A stretch of 64,000 nucleotides of DNA from Acetoanaerobium noterae (GTDB lineage: Bacteria > Bacillota > Clostridia > Peptostreptococcales > Filifactoraceae): positions 212,343 to 276,342 of the forward strand of contig NZ_FUYN01000002.1 in assembly GCF_900168025.1 (NCBI RefSeq). Reading direction: 5' to 3'. Shown here piece after piece: positions 26,333 to 34,235 of the stretch; the stretch's first letter is position 1, and each line of letters starts with the position of its first letter. The notes beneath the pieces were generated by a model. That model was given only the letters and a program-made list of their open reading frames with translations, was not told where the DNA came from and made no database searches. Position numbers and translations under genes: made by a program.

Positions 26333-26362
26333 AAAAGACGATGCCGATGCATCGTCTTTTTT
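26333..26362 (+). terminator. strong palindromic terminator ending the pilus locus
   Basis: Perfect 12-bp stem (26333-26344 with 26349-26360), tetraloop CGAT, then T. The core of the hairpin is repeated exactly at 40467-40490. Confidence 0.9.
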
Positions 26363-26422
26363 GATATGTTTATATAATTCACAATTAAATCCCATGATTT
26401 ATATTTGAATCGAGAAGTAAAG

Positions 26423-26446
26423 AGTGCAGTCTGCACTTTTTTTCTT
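26423..26446 (+). terminator. second hairpin with T-run
   Basis: AGTGC and GCACT arms of a near-perfect palindrome (AGTGCAGTCTGCACT) followed by seven T. Possibly a back-up terminator isolating the catabolic operon from the pilus genes. Confidence 0.6.
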
Positions 26447-26461
26447 TTTTTGATTTATATG

Positions 26462-26479
26462 TAAGTCAAAAATGACTTA
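26462..26479. promoter_or_regulatory. candidate enhancer (UAS) of the sigma-54 activator
   Basis: TAAGTCA and TGACTTA are separated by AAAA, a perfect 7-bp dyad about 105 bp upstream of the -24/-12 promoter, which is the usual distance for bacterial enhancer-binding proteins. I do not see the same dyad in front of the second sigma-54 promoter. Confidence 0.5.
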
Positions 26480-26585
26480 AATTTATACTTTTTTTATTTT
26501 TCTAGAAGATTTAGAAGTATGAAAATACTGAGAAAAAGCCTGAAATATCAATGGAAATGCTGAAAAATAATTTTAATTTTAGATT

Positions 26586-26601
26586 TGGCATGAGACTTGC
26601 T
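26586..26601 (+). promoter_or_regulatory. sigma-54 (-24/-12) promoter of the phloroglucinol-type operon
   Basis: TGGCAT, five bases, TTGCT: a close match to the RpoN consensus TGGCAC-N5-TTGCW, with GG and GC exactly 12 bp apart. It lies 153 bp before the cupin start and close to a sigma-54 activator gene, which supports function. Confidence 0.85.
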
Positions 26602-26738
26602 GTATAGAATTGCATTGGTTAAGAAATTAACATCAAAAAATATTTTTAAGACATAAGAGGATTTACAGCTAAAGAATTGATAATAATTTATGATTTAAGG
26701 ATTTTGGAAACTCAATAAGTTAAATGGAGGTGTATGAA

Positions 26739-27086
26739 ATGAAAAAAGTTGATTTTAAAGATGTTATGCCTTACAAAGCACCGCTTCATTTTGATTGTGC
26801 GACTCTTAAGCTTCAAGGACTAGAAGAAACTGGAGCATCTAAGTTTTGGATGGGAGTTACTCACTTTCTTCCAGGTGGAGGGGCTGAGTATGCATATGAA
26901 GATTCTCCTACTGAAAAAGTATACATAGTTTTGGAAGGGGAGGTGCTAGTTAAGTCAAAAACTGAGGAATTTTTACTTAAGAAGATGGACTCTATATTTA
27001 TAGGACCTAATGAAGGCAGAGAAATAATTAATAAAACTAACATGCCAGCCACTATGCTTGTGGTTGTCAATTATCCAGAAGCATAA
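26739..27086 (+). CDS. small cupin-domain protein
   Basis: 115 aa, single cupin barrel. Motif 1 region TEKVYIVLEGEVLV and motif 2 region MDSIFIGPNEGREIINKTN are recognisable, but the usual metal-binding histidines are largely missing (only a Glu in the first motif), so it may be a binding protein or a non-metal enzyme. GGAGGTG sits just before the ATG at 26739; an earlier in-frame ATG at 26724 would place the ribosome site inside the gene. First gene after the sigma-54 promoter and 13 bp from the reductase, so it belongs to the pathway. Its step is unknown; possibly an accessory isomerase or stabiliser of a reactive ketone. Confidence 0.75.
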   Translation: MKKVDFKDVMPYKAPLHFDCATLKLQGLEETGASKFWMGVTHFLPGGGAEYAYEDSPTEKVYIVLEGEVLVKSKTEEFLLKKMDSIFIGPNEGREIINKTNMPATMLVVVNYPEA

Positions 27087-27099
27087 GGAGGGAAAGTAT

Positions 27100-27888
27100 A
27101 TGAAGGAAATGAGTAATCAAGAGATGAAGAATATGTTTAGTCTTGAAGGCAAGGTAGCAGTAGTAACTGGTGGAGCAGGCTCACTAGGTGAAGGGGTAGC
27201 TACAGGCTTAGCACTTCATGGTGCAGATGTAGTAGTTACAGGAAGAACAATAGAAACGCTTCAAAGTACAGTGAAAAAAGTTGAGGAACTAGGTAAAAGA
27301 GCACTTGCTATAGCTTGTGATGTTACAAATGAAGACCAAGTAAAGGCTATGGCAAAGCAAGCTGTGGATGCATTTGGCAAAATAGATATTTTAGTAACTG
27401 TTGCAGGTATAGCAAAGAGATTTCCGGCTGAAGAATTTCCAGTAGAAGCTTTTGAGCAGGTGATGGATATTAACGTTACTGGGACTTTTATTCCTTGTAA
27501 GGTAATAGGAAATGTGATGAAGGAGCAAGGACATGGAAAGATAATTACCGTATCTTCGGTAAGAGCTTTTGCAGGGCATCCTGGAGGATATGCTGCTTAT
27601 GGAACTAGCAAGGGAGCAGTAGCACTACTTACAAAGCAGCTTGCTACAGAGTGGGCTAAATACAATATTAATGTAAATTCAGTAGCTCCTACTATTTTCT
27701 GGACACCACTTACTCAAGAGGTATTAGAAGATGAAAAGCTTAAGAAAATATTTTTAGATAGAATTCCTATGGGAAGAGCAGCGCTAGTTCAAGACATGGT
27801 AGGAACTACTGTATATCTTTCATCTGCAGCATCAGATTTTATAACTGGCCAGATAATTTATGTAGATGGTGGCTGTACAGCAGGCTAA
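27100..27888 (+). CDS. SDR oxidoreductase, candidate phloroglucinol reductase
   Basis: 262 aa short-chain dehydrogenase/reductase. Cofactor motif TGGAGSLG (23-30), catalytic Ser152/153, Tyr167 and Lys171 in YGTSK, and an N-terminal extension of about 15 residues. By general similarity it would be called gluconate 5-dehydrogenase or 3-oxoacyl-ACP reductase. The known phloroglucinol reductase of anaerobes is an NADPH-dependent SDR that converts phloroglucinol to dihydrophloroglucinol. The following genes fit the rest of that pathway, so this role is inferred from context. AAGGAGG 8 nt before the ATG at 27100; an upstream in-frame ATG at 27058 lies inside the cupin gene and is rejected. Confidence 0.85.
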   Translation: MKEMSNQEMKNMFSLEGKVAVVTGGAGSLGEGVATGLALHGADVVVTGRTIETLQSTVKKVEELGKRALAIACDVTNEDQVKAMAKQAVDAFGKIDILVTVAGIAKRFPAEEFPVEAFEQVMDINVTGTFIPCKVIGNVMKEQGHGKIITVSSVRAFAGHPGGYAAYGTSKGAVALLTKQLATEWAKYNINVNSVAPTIFWTPLTQEVLEDEKLKKIFLDRIPMGRAALVQDMVGTTVYLSSAASDFITGQIIYVDGGCTAG

Positions 27889-27909
27889 ATCCTAGAAAGG
27901 TGAGAAAGC

Positions 27910-28869
27910 ATGAGCGAAGAAATAAAAGAAAAAGTTAAAAAAGAGATTAAAAACATTACTATTTATGGTTCTGGACTTATGGGAAGTGGTTTGGCTCAAG
28001 TATTTGCATCTGATGAAAATCTAAATGTTACTATTTGCACTAGAAATATAGCTAATTCAAAAATTCATGACAGCATGAGCCAAAATCTAAAGCCATTTAT
28101 AGATAAAGGTATTTACATTGAGGATTATGCCATTAATCTTATATCTAGAGTAAGAATAAGCGATGATAGGGAAGCATCTGCAAAGAATGCAGATTTTATT
28201 ATCGAATGCATACCAGAAAACATGGAGCTAAAGCAAAATTTATTTGAAGAGCTTGAGAGCTATTGTAGCGAAGATACTATATTAGCTACAAATACCTCAG
28301 TGATGAGTATTTCTGAGATTGCAATGAAAACTAAGAAGAAAGATAGGGTGGTAGGTGCTCATTTTTGGAATCCACCATATCTGATTCCTCTAGTAGAAGT
28401 TGTAAAAGGTGATGAAACATCAGAGGAAACTATGGACCTCACCATGAAGCTACTAAAAAAAGCTGGAAAGCATCCTATATATGTAAACAAGGATGTGCCT
28501 GGATTTGTAGCAAATAGACTACAGCACGCTTTATGGAGAGAATCTATATCTATTGTAGAAAGAGGAATAGCAGATGCTAAGACAGTAGATGAGGCTTTGA
28601 AGTTTGGACCTGGACTTAGACTGCCGATACTTGCACCTATAGAAAATGCTGACATGGTGGGATTAGATCTTACCTTATCTATTCATAGCTATATATTGAA
28701 ATACTTGGAAGATTCCCATGAGCCATCAAAGCTTTTAAAGGAGCTAGTGGAAAAAGAAGAACTAGGCTTCAAGACAGGTCAAGGCTTTCAAAGCTGGACT
28801 AAAGAAGAAGCAAACAGCTCTAGAGAAAGACTGTCTGAATACTTGATTAAGGTACTTTATAATAAATAA
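27910..28869 (+). CDS. 3-hydroxyacyl-CoA dehydrogenase family protein, candidate 3-hydroxy-5-oxohexanoate dehydrogenase
   Basis: 319 aa, full two-domain enzyme. The Rossmann motif ITIYGSGLMGSGLA (from about residue 17) is followed by the acceptor strand TICTRN, the ANTSVMSISEIA and GAHFWNPPYLIPLVEVV signatures (His-Glu dyad region), and PGFVANRLQHALWRE opening the helical dimer domain. The closest ordinary labels are 3-hydroxybutyryl-CoA or L-carnitine dehydrogenase. Carnitine dehydrogenase acts on a free beta-hydroxy acid, and BKACE genes accompany it. Here the substrate is inferred to be 3-hydroxy-5-oxohexanoate, oxidised with NAD+ to 3,5-dioxohexanoate. 21 bp after the SDR gene. Confidence 0.82.
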   Translation: MSEEIKEKVKKEIKNITIYGSGLMGSGLAQVFASDENLNVTICTRNIANSKIHDSMSQNLKPFIDKGIYIEDYAINLISRVRISDDREASAKNADFIIECIPENMELKQNLFEELESYCSEDTILATNTSVMSISEIAMKTKKKDRVVGAHFWNPPYLIPLVEVVKGDETSEETMDLTMKLLKKAGKHPIYVNKDVPGFVANRLQHALWRESISIVERGIADAKTVDEALKFGPGLRLPILAPIENADMVGLDLTLSIHSYILKYLEDSHEPSKLLKELVEKEELGFKTGQGFQSWTKEEANSSRERLSEYLIKVLYNK

Positions 28870-28897
28870 TTTGGATAAAACTTAGGAGGTTTTTATA

Positions 28898-29836
28898 ATG
28901 GCAAAGAAAGTATTAGTTGATTTGACACATCCGTTTCATGCAGATATTCCAGTATGGCCTTATTTTGCAAAGCCGAAGATTGACACTATGCACAATTTAG
29001 CAAAAAGTGGAGTTTTGACTCAGAAAATTGATGTAGTAATGCACTGTGGTACTCATGCCGATGCTCCTCGTCATGTCATGGAGTATGAGTTCGATGGAAA
29101 GCGTGCAAGATATACTCATGAAATGCCACTAGATGCTTATTATGGTGATGCTGTTTGCCTAGATATCAAGGTAGATAGATGGGGGCTTATCACGGCAGAC
29201 CATCTTTATGATGCGTGTAAGCGTGCAAATATCAAGCCAGAGGAATTAGAAGGAATGGTTATATGCCTTAGAACAGGTATGCATCTTAAGTTTGATGATA
29301 CTAGAGAGTACTATCACTATTCTTGTGGAACAGGAAGAGAAGCTGGAGAATGGTTTGCAAAGTACAAGCCTAAATGTGTAGCTATGGATATGCAAGCTCT
29401 AGACCATCCTCTTCATACTACTATGGGTAAAAACGGTGGATATGTAGGAATGAATCTTATTGGAAACTCTGGAAAGCCAATAACAGATGAATATATAGAA
29501 AAATTTGGCATTGAGGCTTACGCGGAGTTTAATAAGGATACATTTATAGATGTATTTGGAAAAGATAAATATATGGAAGCTTACGGAATGTTAGAAAATC
29601 ATGGATTAGAAGGAACCTGGGAGCCTTGCCACAAGCTTATGATGGGCAATGGTATTGTAGGGGTTGAGAACCTAGGTGGAGATTTGGACAAGGTAGTTAA
29701 TAAAAGATTTAAGTTCATGGCATTTCCTATTCGCTGGTGGCTAGGTGATGGTTCAATGGTTCGCTGCGTAGCGGAAATTGATGAAGACGATGTAAATGAT
29801 GTTCCAGACAGAGTATACAACTATGGTGGATTCTAA
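28898..29836 (+). CDS. metal-dependent cyclase-family hydrolase, candidate dihydrophloroglucinol cyclohydrolase
   Basis: 312 aa, cyclase family (PF04199; kynurenine formamidase-like fold). The metal motif HCGTHADAPRH occupies residues 49-59, and further conserved segments are LRTGMH, GREAGEWFA and MDMQALDHPLH. It is longer than kynurenine formamidase (about 210 aa), with a C-terminal extension ending in a Trp/Arg-rich segment. Dihydrophloroglucinol cyclohydrolase, which opens the ring of the cyclic diketone with water to give 3-hydroxy-5-oxohexanoate, belongs to this family as I recall it. Gene order makes that the best guess; other cyclic amide or lactone hydrolases remain possible. TTAGGAGG before the ATG. 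Confidence 0.84.
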   Translation: MAKKVLVDLTHPFHADIPVWPYFAKPKIDTMHNLAKSGVLTQKIDVVMHCGTHADAPRHVMEYEFDGKRARYTHEMPLDAYYGDAVCLDIKVDRWGLITADHLYDACKRANIKPEELEGMVICLRTGMHLKFDDTREYYHYSCGTGREAGEWFAKYKPKCVAMDMQALDHPLHTTMGKNGGYVGMNLIGNSGKPITDEYIEKFGIEAYAEFNKDTFIDVFGKDKYMEAYGMLENHGLEGTWEPCHKLMMGNGIVGVENLGGDLDKVVNKRFKFMAFPIRWWLGDGSMVRCVAEIDEDDVNDVPDRVYNYGGF

Positions 29837-29862
29837 TATACGATATTGAAAGGAAGAAAATA

Positions 29863-30696
29863 ATGAGTAATTTAGACAATAAGGTTATCTTAACTGTTGC
29901 TCCTACTGGAGCTTGGCCGACAAAAAAAGAAACTCCATACGTGCCACTACAGCCTAGAGAAATAGCAGATGAAATCTATGCTTGCTGGAAAGCTGGAGCA
30001 TCTATAGCTCATATACATGTTAGGGATGATGAAGATAAATCCTCAATGAGCTTTGAAAAGTTTGAAGAGACTGTTAGATATATAAGAGAAACTGATTGTG
30101 ATATAGTTATAAATCTTACCACATCAGGACAGCTAGGTTTAGATGATGAAGCAAGAATGAAGCATGTAATAGAGCTAAAACCAGATATTGCTTCTTATGA
30201 TTGTGGCTCAATGAACTGGATGCACAGTTCAGTATTTGAAAACAGCCCTAGATTTTTAGAAAAGCTAGGACTTGCTATGCAGGAAAATAATGTGAAGCCC
30301 GAAATAGAAATTTTTGATGCAGGAATGATTTACAATGCTCTTTATTATCTTAAAAAAGGCATATTAAAAGCTCCTCTACATTTTCAATTTGTGCTAGGAG
30401 CTGCAGGTGGAATGGATGCTACTGTTGAAAATCTTGTATTTTTAAAAAGTCTTCTGCCTGAAAACTGTACCTGGGGTGCACTTGGTATAGGAAAAGGACA
30501 TCTTCCTATAATGTATGCAGCTCTTGCATTAGGAGGACATGTCAGAGTAGGAATGGAAGACAATGTTTTTTATTCTAAGGGAGTACTGGCAAAATCCAAT
30601 GTAGAGTTTGTAGAAAGAACTAAGAGAATAGTTAAAGAGCTTAATAAGGAAATTGCTTCTCCAGATGAAGCTAGACAGATATTGGGATTGAAATAG
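29863..30696 (+). CDS. BKACE (DUF849) beta-keto acid cleavage enzyme, candidate triacetate acetoacetate-lyase
   Basis: 277 aa TIM-barrel Zn/CoA enzyme. Family features: VILTVAPTGAWPTKKE at the N-terminus, GASIAHIHVRDDED (metal His pair), a VINLTTSG strand, IEIFDAGMIYNALY, and the terminal GGHVRVGMEDNVFY. BKACEs transfer acetyl-CoA onto a 3-keto acid, giving acetoacetate and a new CoA ester. With 3,5-dioxohexanoate (triacetate) the products are acetoacetyl-CoA and acetoacetate. The well-known relative Kce acts on 3-keto-5-aminohexanoate in lysine fermentation; none of the other lysine-fermentation genes (kamA, kamDE, kdd, kal) is here, so that role is unlikely. Confidence 0.87.
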   Translation: MSNLDNKVILTVAPTGAWPTKKETPYVPLQPREIADEIYACWKAGASIAHIHVRDDEDKSSMSFEKFEETVRYIRETDCDIVINLTTSGQLGLDDEARMKHVIELKPDIASYDCGSMNWMHSSVFENSPRFLEKLGLAMQENNVKPEIEIFDAGMIYNALYYLKKGILKAPLHFQFVLGAAGGMDATVENLVFLKSLLPENCTWGALGIGKGHLPIMYAALALGGHVRVGMEDNVFYSKGVLAKSNVEFVERTKRIVKELNKEIASPDEARQILGLK

Positions 30697-30724
30697 ACTT
30701 AAATATAATTCGGAGGAAAATGTT

Positions 30725-31345
30725 ATGGAAATGAAAGTAACGCAAGACTCAATGGGAACGCATTTAGATTGGAAACATGAGGGAATTACTCCAAAGATGA
30801 TAGACTGGTTTTGGAGCAATATGGAAAAAGGTTTTATTTTATGGCATCCATCTCAACATGAAACTTTAGAGTGGGCTGTAGCACCTAAACATGGCAATCC
30901 CATAGGGTCTGTACATATAGCGCCACAAACCTGGAATGATGGAACACGCCAAAATCTTTATATAAGATTTGAGGATTTAGCTACAGTGCCAGCCAATGTA
31001 AAGGAATATATTGTTTATGAGCACTGCGTTGTTGTTGCAGGACTGGGATTTGGACCAGAGAGCCTAGAAGTAGAAGAGGTTATGGGGTATCGCATACACC
31101 AGTGGGAAAAAACTGACTATGGTGTTGTAGGGAAATCTTCAGCTATAGGTATGAAAAAGAAGGAAACTCCTGAGCAAGGGATTACTTGGTCTGAGCATTG
31201 TGCTGAAGAAATTGGAAACTGGGGAGAATTTTTGCCTCAGCTATACAACTTATATCAAGTTGTTACAAACACAGATTATAATTTGTATGCAGACCTAACC
31301 GTTGAAGGCAAAGGTAAAGATTTGAACTATAAGTATATAAAATAG
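30725..31345 (+). CDS. phloretin hydrolase/DAPG hydrolase (PhlG)-like protein
   Basis: 206 aa. It matches the DAPG-hydrolase (PhiG) domain: GITPKMIDWFW, then LWHPSQHETLEW, a YIVYEHCVVVAGLGFG segment, and near the C-terminus SEHCAEEIGNWGEFLPQLY, which carries the His-x3-Glu metal ligands typical of PhlG. These Zn enzymes hydrolyse a C-C bond between a phloroglucinol ring and an acyl group (phloretin to phloroglucinol plus phloretic acid; 2,4-diacetylphloroglucinol to the monoacetyl form). Being last gene of the operon it supplies phloroglucinol to the reductase. It is shorter than PhlG (about 290 aa), so the N-terminal part is reduced. GGAGGAAAATGTT precedes the ATG. Confidence 0.8.
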   Translation: MEMKVTQDSMGTHLDWKHEGITPKMIDWFWSNMEKGFILWHPSQHETLEWAVAPKHGNPIGSVHIAPQTWNDGTRQNLYIRFEDLATVPANVKEYIVYEHCVVVAGLGFGPESLEVEEVMGYRIHQWEKTDYGVVGKSSAIGMKKKETPEQGITWSEHCAEEIGNWGEFLPQLYNLYQVVTNTDYNLYADLTVEGKGKDLNYKYIK

Positions 31346-31367
31346 CAGAGTAATATGAACTAATAAA

Positions 31368-31397
31368 AAAGGCTGGTGATTTTATCAGTCTTTTTTG
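31368..31397 (+). terminator. terminator of the phloroglucinol-type operon
   Basis: AAGGCTG and CAGTCTT arms (one G-T wobble) around a short loop, followed by a T-run, about 25 nt after the stop of the PhlG-like gene. Confidence 0.75.
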
Positions 31398-31416
31398 CTA
31401 TGTGTACAGAAGTATA

Positions 31417-31425
31417 TGTTATAAT
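31417..31425 (+). promoter_or_regulatory. extended -10 promoter of the sigma-54 activator gene
   Basis: TGTTATAAT: an extended -10 (TG-N-TATAAT) with no good -35, 55 nt before the start codon. It implies sigma-A dependent, possibly low constitutive expression of the activator. Confidence 0.55.
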
Positions 31426-31479
31426 TGTGCTTAAAATACTAATCAATAATTCGTTATAAGTTAAAGTTAGGGGAAGCAT

Positions 31480-33021
31480 ATGGATAATGTAAATATGAAT
31501 GAAATCGGTTATAAGTCAGATGAACAGGATTTGTTTAAGAAAAGAGAAGCAGATGCTCTTGCTATAGCTGACTCAATTTCAGACGGAATTTATATAACAG
31601 ATAAAAATGGAGTAGTAACAGCTATTAATAAAGCTTTTACAGAAATTACGGGAATCAAGGCTGCAGATATTGTAGGCAAGAATATGCAGCAGGTGTGGAA
31701 TAACGTAGTTTTAAATTCAGATCCTGCTTTTATAGAAATTAAGCCAGAAGACAAAGCGAATGCATTTGATATGTTTAATAACGGAAAGAAAAAGACTTTG
31801 AAAACTAGGAAGCCATGCTCTATAGCTTTACTGGTTTTGAAAGAGAAAAAGCCCATTTCTGTTTTGACCACTATAGATAGAATGAATAAAAGAGTGTTAA
31901 TTACAGGCACGCCATTTTTAGATGAAGACAAAAATGTAGTTCAAGTGCTTACTATTATAAAGGATTTGACGGAGCTGTTCGTTTTGAGAGAAAAGCTAGA
32001 AGAGGTCGAAAAGGAAAAAGCTAAATACCTTAGTGAAATAAAGAATCTGAAGAAAGATATCAAGGAAAGACAATTGTATAAAGATTTGATTTCTAAAAGT
32101 AGCTCTATGGACAAGGTGATAAAGCTAATAGAAAATGTATCCAAAACGGATGCAACCATACTGATTACTGGAGAAACTGGAGTAGGAAAAGAAGTGGTAG
32201 CTAGAACCATTTTTAAAAACAGCAAGAGAGCAAATGGTCCCTACATTAGAGTGAATTGTGCCGCTATACCAGAAAATCTATTGGAATCAGAGTTATTTGG
32301 TTATGAAAAAGGTTCATTTACAGGAGCTTCTCAAAATGGGAAGCTAGGACTTTTTGAAATGGCAAACAATGGAACTATTTTGCTTGATGAAATAGGAGAA
32401 ATTCCTGTTAAGCTTCAACCCAAACTGCTAAGAGTACTTCAAGAGAGAGAAATAAAGCGCATAGGTGGGACAAGCAATATAAAAATAGATGTGCGTGTAA
32501 TAGCTGCCACAAATTTGAATTTAGAAGATGAAGTTAAAAAAGGCAATTTTAGGGAGGATTTATATTATAGACTCAATGTAATTCCCATCGAGCTTCCTCC
32601 ACTTAGGGAAAGAAAAGAAGATATATCCTTGTTAGTTTATAATTTTTTAGGGAAATTCAATAAAGCCTATGGCAAAACTAAAGACTTTGATATTACTGCT
32701 TTAGAAATTTTGGAAAACTACAGTTGGCCAGGAAATGTAAGAGAGTTAGAAAACTCAATTGAAAGATTGGTTGTAATAGGGGATGAACACCTTATAACTA
32801 GAAATACTATTTTGAGTGTACTAGGTCAGGATAAATTTTACGAGGCATCCACTGAAACTATTGATGGTACTTTGAAAGAAGCAGTTGATAAATTTGAAAG
32901 AAATATTCTAGAAAAGACTCTAAAAAGTTGCGGAAGCACGTATAAGGCTGCCAAAATATTAGGAATAACTCAGTCTACGGTAGTAAGAAAAGCAAAGGCG
33001 TTAGGAATAACTGAATGGTAA
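31480..33021 (+). CDS. PAS-domain sigma-54-dependent transcriptional activator
   Basis: 513 aa enhancer-binding protein. N-terminal PAS sensor (about 20-115, [18 protein letters not shown] and the following FTEITG), a linker coiled coil (about 165-205), then the AAA+ domain with Walker A GETGVGKE (231-238), the sigma-54 contact loop GSFTGA (278-283, the common form is GAFTGA), Walker [15 protein letters not shown], and a C-terminal Fis-type helix-turn-helix ([23 protein letters not shown]). No receiver domain, so it is signal- or ligand-sensing rather than a two-component response regulator. Two sigma-54 promoters flank it, one before each neighbouring catabolic transcript, which makes it the obvious activator of both. 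AGGGGAAGC before the ATG. Confidence 0.93.
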   Translation: MDNVNMNEIGYKSDEQDLFKKREADALAIADSISDGIYITDKNGVVTAINKAFTEITGIKAADIVGKNMQQVWNNVVLNSDPAFIEIKPEDKANAFDMFNNGKKKTLKTRKPCSIALLVLKEKKPISVLTTIDRMNKRVLITGTPFLDEDKNVVQVLTIIKDLTELFVLREKLEEVEKEKAKYLSEIKNLKKDIKERQLYKDLISKSSSMDKVIKLIENVSKTDATILITGETGVGKEVVARTIFKNSKRANGPYIRVNCAAIPENLLESELFGYEKGSFTGASQNGKLGLFEMANNGTILLDEIGEIPVKLQPKLLRVLQEREIKRIGGTSNIKIDVRVIAATNLNLEDEVKKGNFREDLYYRLNVIPIELPPLRERKEDISLLVYNFLGKFNKAYGKTKDFDITALEILENYSWPGNVRELENSIERLVVIGDEHLITRNTILSVLGQDKFYEASTETIDGTLKEAVDKFERNILEKTLKSCGSTYKAAKILGITQSTVVRKAKALGITEW

Positions 33022-33058
33022 TGCAAAGATGCATTTTTTTAATGCGTTTTTGCATTTT

Positions 33059-33100
33059 AAATCGCAATTCTGTATGGTTTACAGAGTTGCGATTTTTTTT
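33059..33100 (+). terminator. terminator of the activator gene
   Basis: AAATCGCAA...TTGCGATTT with an inner TCTGT/ACAGA stem and eight T. A weaker hairpin (ATGCAAAGATGCAT) directly after the stop codon precedes it. Confidence 0.88.
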
Positions 33101-33183
33101 ATTTAATAAGTAATTTTTTGTTTGTATTGTAATTTCAAGGAAAATACAGAGGCTTAGAATTTGTAGATAAAACTTTAACAGTT

Positions 33184-33199
33184 TGGCATATAAGTTGCT
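33184..33199 (+). promoter_or_regulatory. second sigma-54 (-24/-12) promoter
   Basis: TGGCAT, five bases, TTGCT. GG and GC are 12 bp apart, the same hexamer and pentamer as the promoter at 26586. It lies 46 bp before the flavoprotein gene. Confidence 0.85.
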
Positions 33200-33244
33200 T
33201 TATACAAACTATAAGAAATTAGAAATTTACATAGGAGGATTCAT

Positions 33245-34207
33245 ATGAAGATATTAGGAATAAGCTGTGGAAGAAAAATGAGTAATACCGAGATTCTTGT
33301 AAAAGAAGCCTTGATGGGCGCAGAAGAGTTAGGCGCAGAAGTAGAGTTTGTACGTCTACAGGATTTAAAGCTCAAACCTTGTACAGGATGTAATGCCTGT
33401 GTAGTAAGCCTTATGGAGAAAGGTGGAACAGGAGATTGTATCATAAGAGATGATGATTTCAAGTTCATAGATGAAAAAATTATGGATTGTGACGGAATAA
33501 TTGTTGGCTCGCCAATATATGAAAAAACTCCAAGTGGACAGTTGAAAATATTAAATGACAGAATGGGACCTTCTCACGATGTGGCTATGAGAATGATAGC
33601 TAAAAAAATCCGTGAACAAAAAAATATAACTACAGGAAATGGTCCAGACGAAAGATCTTTTAAAACTAGAGCTGCATCTCTAATAGCAGTGGGAGGAAGT
33701 GAATGGGATAATTTAGCCTTGCCAATGCTTCATTTGTTTACTTTATCAATGCAAATGGAAGTTGTAGACAAGATGCTAGTAAACTGGGTAGCTCTTCCAG
33801 GTATGGTAGCGCTTAAGGATGATGAGCTAGCAAGAGCTAGAAAATCTGGACGTCATGTTGCACACAGCTTGATGAAGCCTATAGAGGAAGCTGAATATAT
33901 AGGTGAAGAAGGTATATGTCCACTTTGTCATTCAAAATTACTAGAAGTTAGAAATGGGGATAGTAATTATCCTATTATATGTGGAATTTGTGGAGTTAAA
34001 GGAACACTTAGCGTTGTTGATAATAAGGTTAAGTTTGAAGTTAAAGAGGAAGACAAAGCTCATTCACATATTAGACTTTCTGGTAAATTTGTGCATTGCG
34101 ATGAACTAAAAAATGTTTCACTAAAACCAGCACCAAATGTGCATGAACTACCTCAAAGGTTAGAAAAATATAAAACCTATTTAACTCCTTCAAGACCTAT
34201 AAGTTAA
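33245..34207 (+). CDS. flavodoxin-fold reductase with C-terminal zinc-ribbon-like domain
   Basis: 320 aa. The first about 200 residues are an NADPH-dependent FMN reductase/flavodoxin fold: ILGISCGRKMSNTEILVKEA for FMN phosphate binding, CTGCNACVVSLMEKG (a CxxCxxC pattern as in iron-sulfur flavoproteins), and IIVGSPIYEKTPSGQLK. Residues about 225-265 carry two CxxC pairs (CPLCHS, CGICG), a zinc-ribbon or rubredoxin-like knuckle. The tail is unrecognised. Likely a redox enzyme that uses FMN on a substrate of the same regulon, since it is the first gene after a sigma-54 promoter. Function otherwise unknown. AGGAGG 6 nt before the ATG. Confidence 0.75.
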   Translation: MKILGISCGRKMSNTEILVKEALMGAEELGAEVEFVRLQDLKLKPCTGCNACVVSLMEKGGTGDCIIRDDDFKFIDEKIMDCDGIIVGSPIYEKTPSGQLKILNDRMGPSHDVAMRMIAKKIREQKNITTGNGPDERSFKTRAASLIAVGGSEWDNLALPMLHLFTLSMQMEVVDKMLVNWVALPGMVALKDDELARARKSGRHVAHSLMKPIEEAEYIGEEGICPLCHSKLLEVRNGDSNYPIICGICGVKGTLSVVDNKVKFEVKEEDKAHSHIRLSGKFVHCDELKNVSLKPAPNVHELPQRLEKYKTYLTPSRPIS

Positions 34208-34235
34208 ATCAAAAATAGAAAGAGAGAGTGCACTT

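Noticed and set aside
29863-30696. Lysine fermentation (Kce) role for the BKACE
   Set aside because: The other genes of that pathway are absent, and its neighbours match phloroglucinol degradation.
26739-30696. Carnitine degradation role for the dehydrogenase plus BKACE
   Set aside because: No betainyl-CoA thioesterase or carnitine transporter is nearby, and a ring-opening cyclase and PhlG-like gene are.
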